Source of the DNA: Apiosordaria backusii
Lineage: Eukaryota > Ascomycota > Sordariomycetes > Sordariales > Lasiosphaeriaceae
Assembly (NCBI GenBank): GCA_030549205.1
Contig: JAUKTV010000007.1
Span: forward strand, 1,674,001-1,738,000
Direction: 5' to 3'
DNA: 64,000 nucleotides
The stretch's first letter is position 1. Each line of letters starts with the position of its first letter. The notes beneath the pieces were generated by a model. That model was not told the DNA's origin. It worked only from the letters and a program-made list of their open reading frames with translations, and made no database searches. Of the stretch, positions 44,972 to 56,078 are shown one piece after another. The position numbers and the translations under genes were made by a program.

Positions 44972-46775
44972 AGGGGAGGTATCAGGAGGTTGGGTGAGTT
45001 GGTGATGAGGATGGGAGGTGGTGAAGTATTTAGATTTGTTAAAGTGAAAAATTTGGGTATGGTGGTGATGGTCAGCCTTAGCTGTAGAGATATCCCTATT
45101 TGCTTGGTATGGATTACAAAAGTGTACTGAGAATGGTGGAAATAGATAAAGTGATGCCCGAATCCCCGATTGCGTGCTGGATCTTGCCGTGGTTGCAACC
45201 CGGTCCCGGGTATTTTCTGGAAGTCGTAGACGTGGAGGATGACCCATTTCCCCTGAGTGGACGCGGGATTCCCGTCCCTGGGGGATACAACCAAGCATTT
45301 TTGTGGCTGTTCTCGGCAGATTCTTGGTGAGCTTGTTTCCTCGTCAGTGATTTATCTTTGTGTATTTTGCCTGGGCAGGATGTGCCGAAATCCGAATAGA
45401 TTGCGTTCAACATCGAGTCCAAGATGTTCGAGGTCTTCATGGGAATATGGATTAGTATTTGGGGCATAATGAATATGCTGTTGGTTGTCGGAATGATTGT
45501 CACGGTCTTCTCTGTGTCTTCCCTTGAATCCAAGGTGATTTGATGCATTCTGAAATAGATGTTGTGCAACTGGAGCTGAGAGAGCAGCGGCAGGTCAATG
45601 ACACCTTCCTCATGGACAGAGGCCCACTCCGATATTGGATGACCCAACAGATTCGATGTCCCGTCGTCCTTTCCCAAGTATAATTCATCGAACGTCTTAT
45701 CCGCTCGACTGATCATGATAACCTGGAAGTCTAATCTTTGCGGGGTCTTTGTTCAGACGACGTGAGGATGGTTCATTTCCCATCCAACACCCGGCATCAT
45801 CTGGTGCTGGATGTTGGGATCCTAACAACTCGCCCAAGTTTTGGTCACCTTGGATGTTGGACTCGCATATCTTAGATTTTTGCGCAAGAGTACATTGTTG
45901 TCTAGCTAGACTCGTTTTCGGCTTCTTCCCCCCAATCCTGATATCGTCCTCCATCCCGTCTCGCTTCTTTCACCACCCCGAACGCACTCAGCTGGCCATT
46001 CAAACTCTTCTTGCAAAAGAAAACCCTTTCGATAGCCTGGACGGCTGGTAGCAATTGCAACACATCAACTTCCAGGGCTGATCAGATCTGGTGAGATATA
46101 TCTCCGTCAGAACCGTGGGCACACCTGTGAGCCATTTCGTTTGGCCGGCTAAAGCTAACTCATTTGCAGATATTGAACTCTCCCGCCTGCGCCCACCGTC
46201 TTGCAGACATACGTAACCACCTTCTTCGCCATTTGGCCAAGACAAGCGACCTGGATGGGCCTGTGCCTGACTTCCCGCGGGCCTGGGTCCAAGAGTTCTT
46301 GGGCTTCCTGTCGATCTTGGTGAAGTGCCGTACTCTTCCCCGGTTGCACCTTCATCCGGCGAAGAACTTCTGGGGCCACTGCAACCAAGGCAGAGTTCAA
46401 GGGTGGGTGGGCACCGGGACCGAGCAGCTCCAGGGACAGGGCAGATATCACTCGTCTTGCTGTTCTGTCTTGTTCTGAAATAAGACACGGGCAAGTCCCG
46501 CCTTTCTTCTTATACGAAGGCTGGGCATCTCATGTCTCTCACCGTTAAGTATTTGGCTGCGAGTACCCGTTCGCTTGTGAAACTTTCCGTGGACCGCCTC
46601 TTTATTGTCCGCTGGTTGACACGGGTAGCTGCCGCCACTGCATTGGACTCTACTTGACACCCGAGCCTGGGCTGGCATTCTGGAAAGATTTTGCTTGCTA
46701 TCATAATCTTCTCGAAACCATTGTTGGTGAAGTATCTGCCGCATACTTGGGCCTCATCTCCTCAGATTCTCCAAC
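44972..46775. other. Spacer with a doubtful minus-strand gene
   Basis: Apart from the possible CDS at 45114-45954, the stretch at 46000-46770 keeps several minus-strand frames open (46000-46494, 46155-46451, 46448-46744). They may be exons of one unrecognised gene: a GTGAGA...TTTCAG intron-like segment lies at about 46470-46550. The phases tried did not yield one continuous protein, so no model is given. Confidence 0.35.
45114..45954 (-). CDS. Possible hypothetical protein, structure uncertain
   Basis: A minus-strand frame of about 200 codons (45114-45716, MISRADKTFDELYLG...) has balanced amino-acid composition and no low complexity, which suggests coding. A second frame just upstream (45697-45954, MEDDIRIGGKKPKTSL...) overlaps it and could be joined by an intron starting at a GTGACC near 45850 and ending at an AAAG or CCAG near 45735. 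I do not recognise any family in either part. Segments such as DLPLLSQLQLHNIYFRMHQI are helix-like. The C-terminal 60 residues are low-confidence because they overlap antisense frames. It could instead be non-coding. Confidence 0.3.
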
Positions 46776-49359
46776 ATGGCAGCGGGTATCACAGAATCAT
46801 GGCCCATCAACGAGGTGAGTTACATCAGTCGAGGCTTTGTCAGACGTCAACCTGACATGTCAATCAGATCGTCTACACAGCCATCGTGGGCTTGATCATG
46901 ATTGCAGCTTTCCTCGAGTGGTTCCTCTGGATAGCTGCTTTCATGTACTGCTTATGGAAGGTCTTTGTCAAGGCAGAGCACTGGACAGTGAGAGTCTTGG
47001 CTGTGTTTGTTGGCATCGCCTTCCTCCTCCTTAGGTACCCATCCCTCTTGTTTCCCCGAAGGGCCCATCGCTGACCGCTTAAAGGTTCATCTTCCTCCCC
47101 ATTATGGTCGTCACGCTGCCACTACCAAGCGCGGTTGTTAGAATCTGGCCCACGGCAATGGTCAGCTTTCTCCAATGGTTTGCCTTCTACAGCTTCGCGG
47201 GCCTCTTGACTCTTCCCTGGCTCTTTTGCGTCTATCAGATCGTCACACATCAACTAGGGAGAAAGAAGCGCATCAAACAGGTGCTCGACGAGGTATCAGC
47301 CCCCAAGGTTGTTATTGTCATGCCTTGTTATAAGGAAGAACCCGATGTTCTCGTCACTGCGGTAAACTCTGTCGTCGACTGCGATTACCCACCATCTTGC
47401 ATCCACGTGTTCCTCTCGTTTGATGGCGACCAGGAAGACGAGCTCTATCTTAATACCATCGAGAAGCTTGGCGTGCCCCTGACACTCGAATCATATCCTA
47501 AGAGCATTGATGTCGCGTACAAGGCTGCTCGAATTACTGTCTCTAGGTTTCCTCACGGTGGAAAGCGACATTGCCAAAAGATGACCTTCAAGCTCATCGA
47601 CAAAGTCTACCATGAGTACCTAAAGAGAAACGACAATCTCTTTATCCTCTTCATCGACTCAGACTGCATCTTGGATAGGGTCTGTCTGCAGAACTTTGTC
47701 TATGACATGGAGCTCAGCCCCGGAAACAGGCGAGACATGCTGGCCATGACGGGTGTCATCACCTCAACGACCCGAAAACACAGCCTCATCACGCTTCTTC
47801 AGGACATGGAGTATATACACGGCCAGCTGTTCGAGCGTACGGTGGAATCAGGCTGCGGGGCAGTATCCTGTCTTCCAGGCGCCCTCACAATGCTGCGGTT
47901 CTCAGCCTTTCGTCGGATGGCCAAATACTACTTTGCCGACAAGGCGGAGCAGTGCGAGGACCTGTTTGACTTTGCAAAGAGTCATCTGGGAGAGGACCGG
48001 TGGTTGACGCATTTGTTCATGATTGGTGCTAAGAAGCGGTATCAAATTCAGATGTGTACCTCGGCGTTTTGCAAGACGGAAGCTGTCCAGACGATGCGGT
48101 CACTTATCAAGCAGCGGCGTCGATGGTTTCTTGGCTTCATCACCAACGAGGTCTGCATGCTGACGGATTGGAGGCTGTGGAAGAAGTACCCGATTCTCTG
48201 TTTGGTTCGGTTTATGCAGAACACGATACGAACGACGGCTCTGCTCTTCTTCATCATGGTCCTGGCGCTGATGACCACGACCAAGAGGATCAACGACCTC
48301 CCTGTGGGATTCATTGCCATTTCGCTTGGTCTCAACTGGCTGATGATGTTTTACTTTGGGGCAAAGCTCAGGAGATTCAAGATATGGCTCTACCCGCTGA
48401 TGTTTGTGTTGAACCCATTCTTCAACTGGTACTACATGGTATACGGCATCTTTACCGCTGGCCAGAGAACTTGGGGAGGTCCCCGAGCTGATGCTGCAGC
48501 GGCCGACTCGACCACAACTGCTCAAGAGGCAATCGAGCAGGCTGAGAAGACTGGGGATGATTTGAACATTGTCCCAGAGTCTTTCATTCCGGCAGCACAA
48601 GAGAGAAAGGGCGTCGAGAAGGCGAAAGCAAGCGCCATTAAGAGGTCCAAGAGCGTCCTCCAGCCGCCCAACCAAGTTATTGGAAAGTTCGCGGCCCCTG
48701 AACGGACGCCAAGTGGATGGTATCAGCATCCAGATGAGTCCATGGCAAGTGTTGGTGCCTTTGCCGGGCCATCATCCCGTCTCGAAGGCAAGGCGGATGA
48801 ACAAGCACGCGACTCAATCGACAGCACTTCTTCAGTACAAACAGGAAGCTATTCTGTCTATATGCCGCGTAGAGTGGAAAGCATCATGGGGGAAGAGGAT
48901 CGACGAAAATATGACCTGGCACACGCCAGCCAGATCAGCCAGTTTGCAAGCACTTCGAGGATATTCCAAGGGCCACCGACAGGTCAAGTGTACGAATATC
49001 CCGAATCAGAACTGCAACGGGCAGGATTCATAGATACCAACGGCCCCAACTCGAGCCGGCCGGGAGCGCACAGAAGGCTTGCAAGCAATGATAGCGCAGG
49101 TTCTCAAAGCGTGGGAAGCTCACTTCAAGACCAACATGGTCCAGAGTCATCTGTAGACTCGTTCCAGACCTCCCGTCAGTCACCGGTGCCGCCGCCAAAC
49201 TCAGTTGCAGGACGATCTGGTAGGAGACCGCTTGGTCGAGCTGGCTGGATGCATACATCGACCACAGATCAAGTTGAAACGCAAATCGACGAGTCTCAAG
49301 ACCGCCGAGGGATTACATCACAACCTGGCCAGGGATCAAAAGGAAACCACCACCGATAG
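46776..49359 (+). CDS. Chitin synthase, class VI-like
   Basis: Exons 46776-46814, 46868-47034 and 47085-49359 (introns 46815-46867 and 47035-47084) encode 826 residues. The enzyme polymerises N-acetylglucosamine from UDP-GlcNAc across the plasma membrane. Several hydrophobic helices precede the catalytic domain (residues about 14-65 and 75-125), which begins at VVIVMPCYKEEPDVL. It has FLSFDGD, the donor-binding LFIDSDC, EDRWLTH (about 371) and the processivity motif QRRRW (about 412-416). Further membrane helices follow (FMQNTIRTTALLFFIMVLALM, GFIAISLGLNWLMMFYFG and YPLMFVLNPFFNWYYMVYG). The lack of a myosin motor and of a cytochrome b5 domain, plus the size, fits the class VI enzymes of filamentous fungi rather than classes IV, V or VII. 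The last 330 residues form a disordered Ser/Pro/Gln-rich cytoplasmic tail. Confidence 0.85.
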
Positions 49360-51136
49360 TTGAGGCGGACAGGCGATCTTGGGGACACGGGCTCAGATGC
49401 AGATACACACCGGTTGCTCATCCGACCTAAACGGCTGTGTCCAACTTCATCAGGGGGTAGACATCGGATGGTAGCTATCACGGCGAGATCTGTTATGCCT
49501 GTACGGGCAGCGAATGTTCTTGGCAATACTGACGGCAGAGATGGCAACGGGCTATAAACGACAATCAGTTTCTAAGAAGATGTTGGGATATTATGGGGTG
49601 AAGAAGGATTTTTGGAGCTCTACCGTTAAGTGATTTTGGAACGTCATTCATGGGCTGGAATACGCATACCATAAGATTTTGACGGGGCCAGCCGTGTGTA
49701 ACCTGTATTGTACCCAAGGAAATTTTTGTACCTACATTGGCTGTACCTGGCCGGGACATGTTAGATATTTTCTTTATGTTTTTTTTCTTGGCGTTGTTAG
49801 GCATGATGAGAAAATTGGACCCTTTTTGGAGGCAAAAGGCTTGTAATGAAAACTGACTCGATTCGGAACAATCATGAAGCATGGGAAGACCGACTGCATG
49901 ACACAATGCTTCACAAGCCTGAGGTTTACGTGATGGGTTCAACGCTCGTGGGTCTCTGAGGCTGGGCATGACAAACAATAAGTGCGGTTGCTGGACCGGC
50001 CCATAACGTCCTGCAATTACATGCGCTTCCTGGGCCGGGGAATTGGGTAGCTAATATAGGACTTATGTGATGAGAAAGTCCTTGGTGGTGATCAGGAATC
50101 CTCCAGAATATTCTTATTTTTTCGTTGGAGATTGTTGGGCACCCATCATGACCTGATGTTTGTTGGAAGGAAACAAGTTACGGTACACAGCGTGAACCAA
50201 GTTGAAGACGTGAAGTGTACACAAGCACGCATACTCGCACAGGCTCTACTGTACATAGATTCCCTGATGCTATTCATAGCGGGGTAGTTTGATATGGAGG
50301 GGAAGGTGGAAAGGGAAACAAACCTACGAAAAATGTCGTTTTCAGATTTGGGGACAAGAAAAAAGTTGTGCAGTGCAAAGGGTGGGGTGATGAGCTCACG
50401 GCATGGGGTGAAGGGAGTGATGGGGGAAACAACAGGGCTTATCGCTATCGGCGCTGAGAATCTAGCTTATCGGTTGCCCCTCATTGCTTGGCAATCAGCA
50501 TGATGCAATAGTGAAGTGCTGCAGATGGATGTCAGGGAAAGTTGAGATGGCAAGCGCATTGGCTTGACGTTGACGGAATAGAAGATGCTGATGATTGGGG
50601 TCCAGTGTGTCTAGAGGCGTAGACTAGGCATACACTGAATGATACCCATGACAGTAAATTACAGCTGAAGCATTGGACAACAAGAGCCTTGTTCTCAGTT
50701 GCTGGTGACGGGAAGATCGCAAAAGACAAAAAAAGGCCAATCGAGAATCTTCTCCTGGCTTCTGGGGAGGCTTGGCTACGGCACAGACCCCCCGGGCGCG
50801 GGGCTATTCAAGAGCGTGCCGCCTCTCACTGTTCAGGCCCCCATCCCATATGGAGGGGAATGCCACTGCTGGAAAAACCTCGTTTTGTACTGAAATCAGT
50901 CCCTCATCACCACCAACCAAGCCTGCCCTTTCTGTGAGCAGTCCAACGAGCAACCAACCCCACCTTCTTTTTTTTCCCCCTTCCCACGCACAAACCCGCC
51001 CATATCACCGAATCTCGACTCGACTGGTGAGCACTTCTCCCTCGAAACTACTCCGGATTTGCGTCCTTCTTTGATCCTTTTGTTTACACGGTTGTGTCTT
51101 GACCTTACAGAGCCGAGTCCTCAACAACTGCCCAAC
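49360..51136. other. Spacer between chitin synthase gene and Hsp88
   Basis: This 1.8 kb stretch contains the chitin synthase 3' flank, a T-rich patch (49760-49790) and the Hsp88 promoter. The last 200 bases are pyrimidine- and CA-rich leader. The open frames are short and unsupported. Confidence 0.45.
50744..50763. promoter_or_regulatory. Heat-shock-element-like site upstream of Hsp88
   Basis: AGAATCTTCT is a perfect nGAAnnTTCn pair, and a further CTTCT unit follows five bases later in the same five-base phase, giving a gapped three-unit element. A CCAAT word lies just before it (50738-50742). It is about 380 bases upstream of the Hsp88 start codon, which fits the role of the gene, but function is inferred. 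Confidence 0.5.
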
Positions 51137-53829
51137 ATGAGTGTCGTCGGTATGTTTTGCGCCCACCACTACTACTACGCCTACCACCTGCCTCGAGTCT
51201 GGCTGCTAACCACTGCTTATGTCTTACAGGTGTCGATTTCGGAACCCTTAACACAGTCGTCGCTGTTGCGAGAAACCGGGGTGTCGATGTGGTAAGTTAG
51301 ATTACCCGCCCAACGCCCTCCTTCGCAGGAGGAAAGCAAAAAGTCGATAAGGCTGATTGTGATGGCACACGAGCCCAGAAACTGACAACGCCTTTGTCAT
51401 GATAGATCACCAACGAGGTCTCTAACCGGGCGACTCCGTAAGTCCTAACCCCTTCACCGTTCCATGTTCTCCGTCTCCAGCCTTGCTTCAGGAGCCTTGT
51501 GGAGTTGGCGCCCAATGTCTAACACTCTTGCTACAGATCGCTTGTTGGCTTCGGCCCCAAGTCTCGGTATCTCGGCGAGCCCGCGAAGACCCAGGAGATT
51601 TCCAACCTCAAGAACACCGTCGGTTGTCTCAAGCGCCTGCTCGGCAGGACACTAAACGACCCCGATGTCCAGATTGAGCAGGCCTTCATCTCCGCCCCCC
51701 TGGTCGACATTGACGGCCAGGTCGGCGCCGAGGTGTCCTACCTGGGTGAAAAGCACAGGTTCACAGCTATCCAGCTCACAGCCATGTTCCTCGGCAAGAT
51801 CAAGCAAACCGCTGCTGCCGAGCTCAAGCTCCCAGTATCCGACCTCGTTCTGAGCGTTCCCGCCTGGTTCACCGATATCCAGCGCCGCGCCCTCATCGAT
51901 GCCACCGAAATTGCCGGTCTCAGACCACTCCGCCTCATCAACGATACCACTGCCGCCGCTCTCGGTTACGGTATCACCAAGCTGGACCTTCCTGCTGCTG
52001 ATGAGAAGCCCCGTCGCGTTGCCTTTGTCGATGTCGGCTACTCCAGCTACACTTGCTCCATTGTCGAGTTCAAGAAGGGCGAGCTTGCTGTCAAGGGTAC
52101 CGCTTTCGACCGTCACTTTGGTGGCCGGAACTTCGACAAGGCCCTCGTTGACCACCTGGCCAAGGAGTTCCACGGCAAGTACAAGATCGACATCCACTCG
52201 AACCCCAAGGCCCTCTGCCGCGTGTTTGCCGCTGCTGAGAAGCTCAAGAAGGTGCTCTCTGCCAACCAGCAGGCGCCCATCAACATTGAGTCCCTCATGA
52301 ACGATGTCGACGTCCGTGCTATGATCACTCGCCAGGAGTTCGAGGCTATGGTTGAGCCCCTGCTCAACAGGATCCCTGTTGTCCTCGAGCAGGCTTTGGC
52401 CGACTCCAAGCTCAGCAAGGAGGATATCGATATTGTCGAGGTTGTTGGTGGTGGCAGTCGTGTCCCCTCTATCAAGGAGCGCGTCCAGGGCTTCTTCAAC
52501 AAGAACCTTTCCTTCACCCTGAACCAGGACGAGGCTATTGCCCGCGGCTGCGCTTTCAGCTGCGCCATCCTCTCCCCCGTCTTCAAGGTCCGCGACTTCG
52601 CCGTCCAGGATATCATCAGCTACCCTATCGAGTTTGCTTGGGAGAAGGATGCCGATATTCCTGATGAGGATACCAGCTTGATCGTCTTTAACAAGGGCAA
52701 CGTCTTGCCATCAACCAAGATTCTCACCTTCTACCGTAAGCAGGCCTTCGACCTCGAGGCCAGATACGCCCAGCCAGAGGGTCTCCCCGGAAAGATTCCT
52801 CCTTTCATCGGCCGCTTCTCCGTCAAGGGTGTCAAGGCCACCGGCGGCCCAGAGGACTTTATGATTTGCAAGCTCAAGGCTCGTGTCAACATTCACGGTG
52901 TCTTGAACGTCGAGAGCGGCTACTACGTCGAGGATCAGGAGGTAGAGGAGGAGATCAAGGAAGAGGGTGACAAGAAGGAAGGCGATGTGAGTATTCTCCC
53001 AACACATGAAAACAACCCCTTATCGGTGGATTACACGCAGATGAACACCACGGGTGGGCTGGAGGAGGTGCCTGTCAGAGAGCCGAAACGTCGCAAGACC
53101 GAGGCGCCTGCGACTAGCGAATCCGATCATCAAGCCGGAGTTGTTGGGGTGGAAGATGAGCAAGAGAGAAATAAACTAACCACTGAATCTTTTACACAAA
53201 AGGCCATGGATACAGACGAGAAGCCCAAGACCCGCAAGGTCAAGAAGCAGGTCCGCAAGGGCGATCTGCCAATTGTCAGCGCCACTCTTTCCCTGGATCC
53301 CGCCGCCAAGGCCCAGCTCTTCGAGAAAGAGCTTTCCATGGCTATGGAGGACAAGCTTGTCGCCGACACCGAGGAGAAGAAGAACGAGCTCGAGACCTAC
53401 ATCTACGACCTCCGTAACAAGCTTGACGAGCAGTACTCTGAGTTTGCCAGTGAGGAGGAGAAGGCCAAGATCAAGGCCAAGCTTGAGGCTATTGAGGTAT
53501 GTTTTTAAGCCACTGGATATGCCATGATCAATGACTGACATTTGTTTCTACAGGACTGGCTCTATGATGAGGGCGACGACGCCACTAAGGCCGTGTATGT
53601 TGCCAAGATTGATGAGATCCGCGCCCTTGCCGGCCCCATCATCCAGCGCCACTTTGAGAAGGTCGAGGCCGAGAGGCAAGCACTTCAGGCCCGCCTCGAT
53701 GCCGAGAGGGCGGCGAAGAAGGCCGAGGAGGAGGCCCGCAAGGCTGCCGAGAAGTCAGATTCCAAAGATGAGGAGATGACGGATGCGGACGCGCCAAAGG
53801 CCGAGGTTGAGGAGGCCGGTGATCCTTAG
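51137..53829 (+). CDS. hsp88: Hsp110-family chaperone Hsp88 (SSE1-like)
   Basis: Six exons: 51137-51149, 51230-51291, 51406-51437, 51537-52986, 53203-53496 and 53554-53829, encoding 708 residues. Hsp110 proteins are nucleotide-exchange factors for cytosolic Hsp70 and hold unfolded proteins. The N-terminal ATPase domain shows MSVVGVDFGTLNTVVAVARN (assembled over the first two introns), LINDTTAAALGYG, VAFVDVGYSSYTCS and VEVVGGGSRVPSIKE. The substrate-binding part with a long acidic loop (VEEEIKEEGDKKEGD) follows, then the helical tail DEYSEFASEEEKAK-like segments and an Asp/Glu/Lys-rich end. The intron 52987-53202 lies in the acidic loop. It has 216 bases, no stop and a length divisible by three, so an unspliced form would remain open. 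The three small early exons are typical of the gene in filamentous fungi. Codons are strongly C-ending, as in highly expressed genes. Confidence 0.95.
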
Positions 53830-56078
53830 GAGGTTTTAGAGGAGAAAGAAGCAGAAGAGGAGTGGGAAATGATACCTAAACGAAAGTGAAAAAGAGGATC
53901 GGGGAAAACTTGAAAGGGATTGAAATAAATTACCGCCGCGGGATATGACGGATATGATGAAACCCAGACGCACTTTTAGAGTTTTCGTTTTCGACCATAA
54001 ATTTTTATTGTTGACACCAGTACGAGTATTCTTAAGAGCCCCCTCCCCCCATAAAATATAAGGCAGTGGTAGTCTTTTTTTGTTTGTTCGGTAAAAGTTA
54101 TATGGAATATGAGAAGAATGGATGGTGGCTGGTCTTTTGATAGATGAGGAAGTTAGGGAGGGCTTCTCAAGTTTGGTTTTTGCTGTTTCTGATATGATAT
54201 AGTTTAGTGTAGGGAATATAAAAGCGTGTCTATGGTGGAGAGATGAAATGAGTGTTGTTGTTGTTGTTCCTGTTTTTTCGTGGTGTGTGGATGAATCAAT
54301 AATATACATCTTTGATTTGATCAACTAGTGGTGTTGGTTGGGACGGCAAGGTTTACAGAGACAGACAGACGGACACATTGAGATAGATGTATGTATGTAC
54401 ATACAATGATTAAGATCACCAACATTTCCCCCCCTTTTCCCCCTATCTCTCTCTCTCCCTTCCTTACACACTTACACACAACAGCAATTTTGTTTCGTTC
54501 GTTAGGTATGTTCTACCAAAATAGACCTACCTAAGGTAGGTAGCGAGGCAAAAGTTTTGTGTAGGTAGGTAGAGGTAGACCAGATAAATTTGCCCTCCTA
54601 GTAATGATATGTACGTACAGTAGGTAGGTTTTACGAAGAATAATATCTATCCTGCCTGCTTTCCCCTTTTGGGTACCAGGTAATGGAGGATTGGATTGTG
54701 TGTGCGGTTGATGTCCATGTCAAGCTTCTTTCTCTCTCTCTAGATTTTCGGATAGTAGTTGTTGTTGCTTTGTTTTGTTTCGGGTTTTGTGTAAAGGAGG
54801 TAATAGGGAGGTAGTAGGTAAGGAAAGCTTCTCACTTTTTTTTTTCTTTTTTTTTTTTCAAGTCGACTTCTTTTCAGGGGAGGGGGGGGGGGGGCGGGTG
54901 AGGTATTCGAAAGAGATTGGGAAGCACCGAGTGACTGGGCTGGGTAAGAAACATGGATTATATATATATATATATATATATAAATATATACAGCGAGCAC
55001 TTGTCTTGTTTTGCTTTTCGAAACTGTGTGTGTGTGTTTGAGGTGGTGGGGGGGGGAAGGTGGCTGAAGAACATCGACCATAAAAAGACCGTCATGTCAA
55101 AGGGGTGATTGATTGTTGTGGTTGTTGCCTCGTTGCCTGCTAGCTCTAGAGCGGAAACAGGGTGAAAACAGAGAGACAAGTGGGTTTCTTCAGTTACTAG
55201 GTACGATGGAGCGCTCGTCTTGAGTCCATACTTCACAAAGAAATACCTCATGCTTGACCAAAACCAACGATTTGATTTTTATATTTCCTCCCCTCCCTCA
55301 AAATCAGGTAGCTAAAAGGTGGCACCTATGACAGACAGCTAGCACACATCTCGCTGGTTGCCGCTCATCATCCTGCTGAGGAGATGGGCAAGGCAAGTGT
55401 CCGATCGCAAGAGATCAAAGGTGATGGGTGTGTTTACCATCTAAAAAGAGAACCAAACCTCACCCGCGATGCTCGACAGCTGAGTCTCAGATGAATAGGT
55501 AGCTTGATTGCGAAGAAACATCATCGCCCTTCCCCAGCAGTCACAGCTCCCATGATCACCAGACCAACCCAGCTCAGACTGGAATCCACCAAAAACACGC
55601 TGGAGGACCGATCCACACCGTCCCCGGCTCTGTCTCCGGAGTCTCCTCCCAACTAAAACACCGCCATCCCCATTCTGATCCTTCCATCACTAACCTGCAA
55701 CTGTCTCTTTGTTTTTCTTTGTGCTTTGCTGCCAGTTGTACCTACTTCATGCGACGACTTGCCCCAATCTTGGTACCTGATGTGCACCATAGGTCGGTGG
55801 TAGTCGTTTTGGCATTGGCCACAACCTTTGTCTTCGGCTTCCGAGATCATCTGTCAGCTCTCAGCCATACCTACCTGCACGTCGGAAGATCCATCCAGCA
55901 AGGTGCTGGGCCGGTGGTGGTGAAAGAGCTCGCCAGGGTTACTCTGGGAGTATAAAGAATATCTGATTGAGCGTTACACGCCCAAATTTGTGCCGCAGTA
56001 TCAAGTCCTAATAAGTTATGTCCGCCGAACGCGGTACCGTCAGCAATTGTCTCATTTCCTAACCCATCCGCCACTTCA
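53830..56078. other. Convergent spacer rich in simple repeats
   Basis: The 2.2 kb between Hsp88 (plus) and UPF2 (minus) is AT-rich, with TAGGTAGG words (54525-54630), CT repeats (54446-54458), T and G runs (54837-54895) and a TA repeat (54958-54982). No gene was recognised; open frames such as 55719-55955 plus and 55871-56458 minus (partly inside UPF2) have no family support. Confidence 0.5.
54958..54982. repeat. (TA)n microsatellite
   Basis: About twelve alternating TA units, followed by AAATATATA, lie in the Hsp88-UPF2 spacer. It is next to homopolymer tracts (T runs at 54837-54859, a G run near 54884-54895). Confidence 0.9.

Noticed and set aside
44350..45298. Two minus-strand frames of 314 and 274 codons over the end of VPS52
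   Set aside because: They are Pro/Thr/Ser-rich antisense shadows of the G-rich VPS52 3' end.
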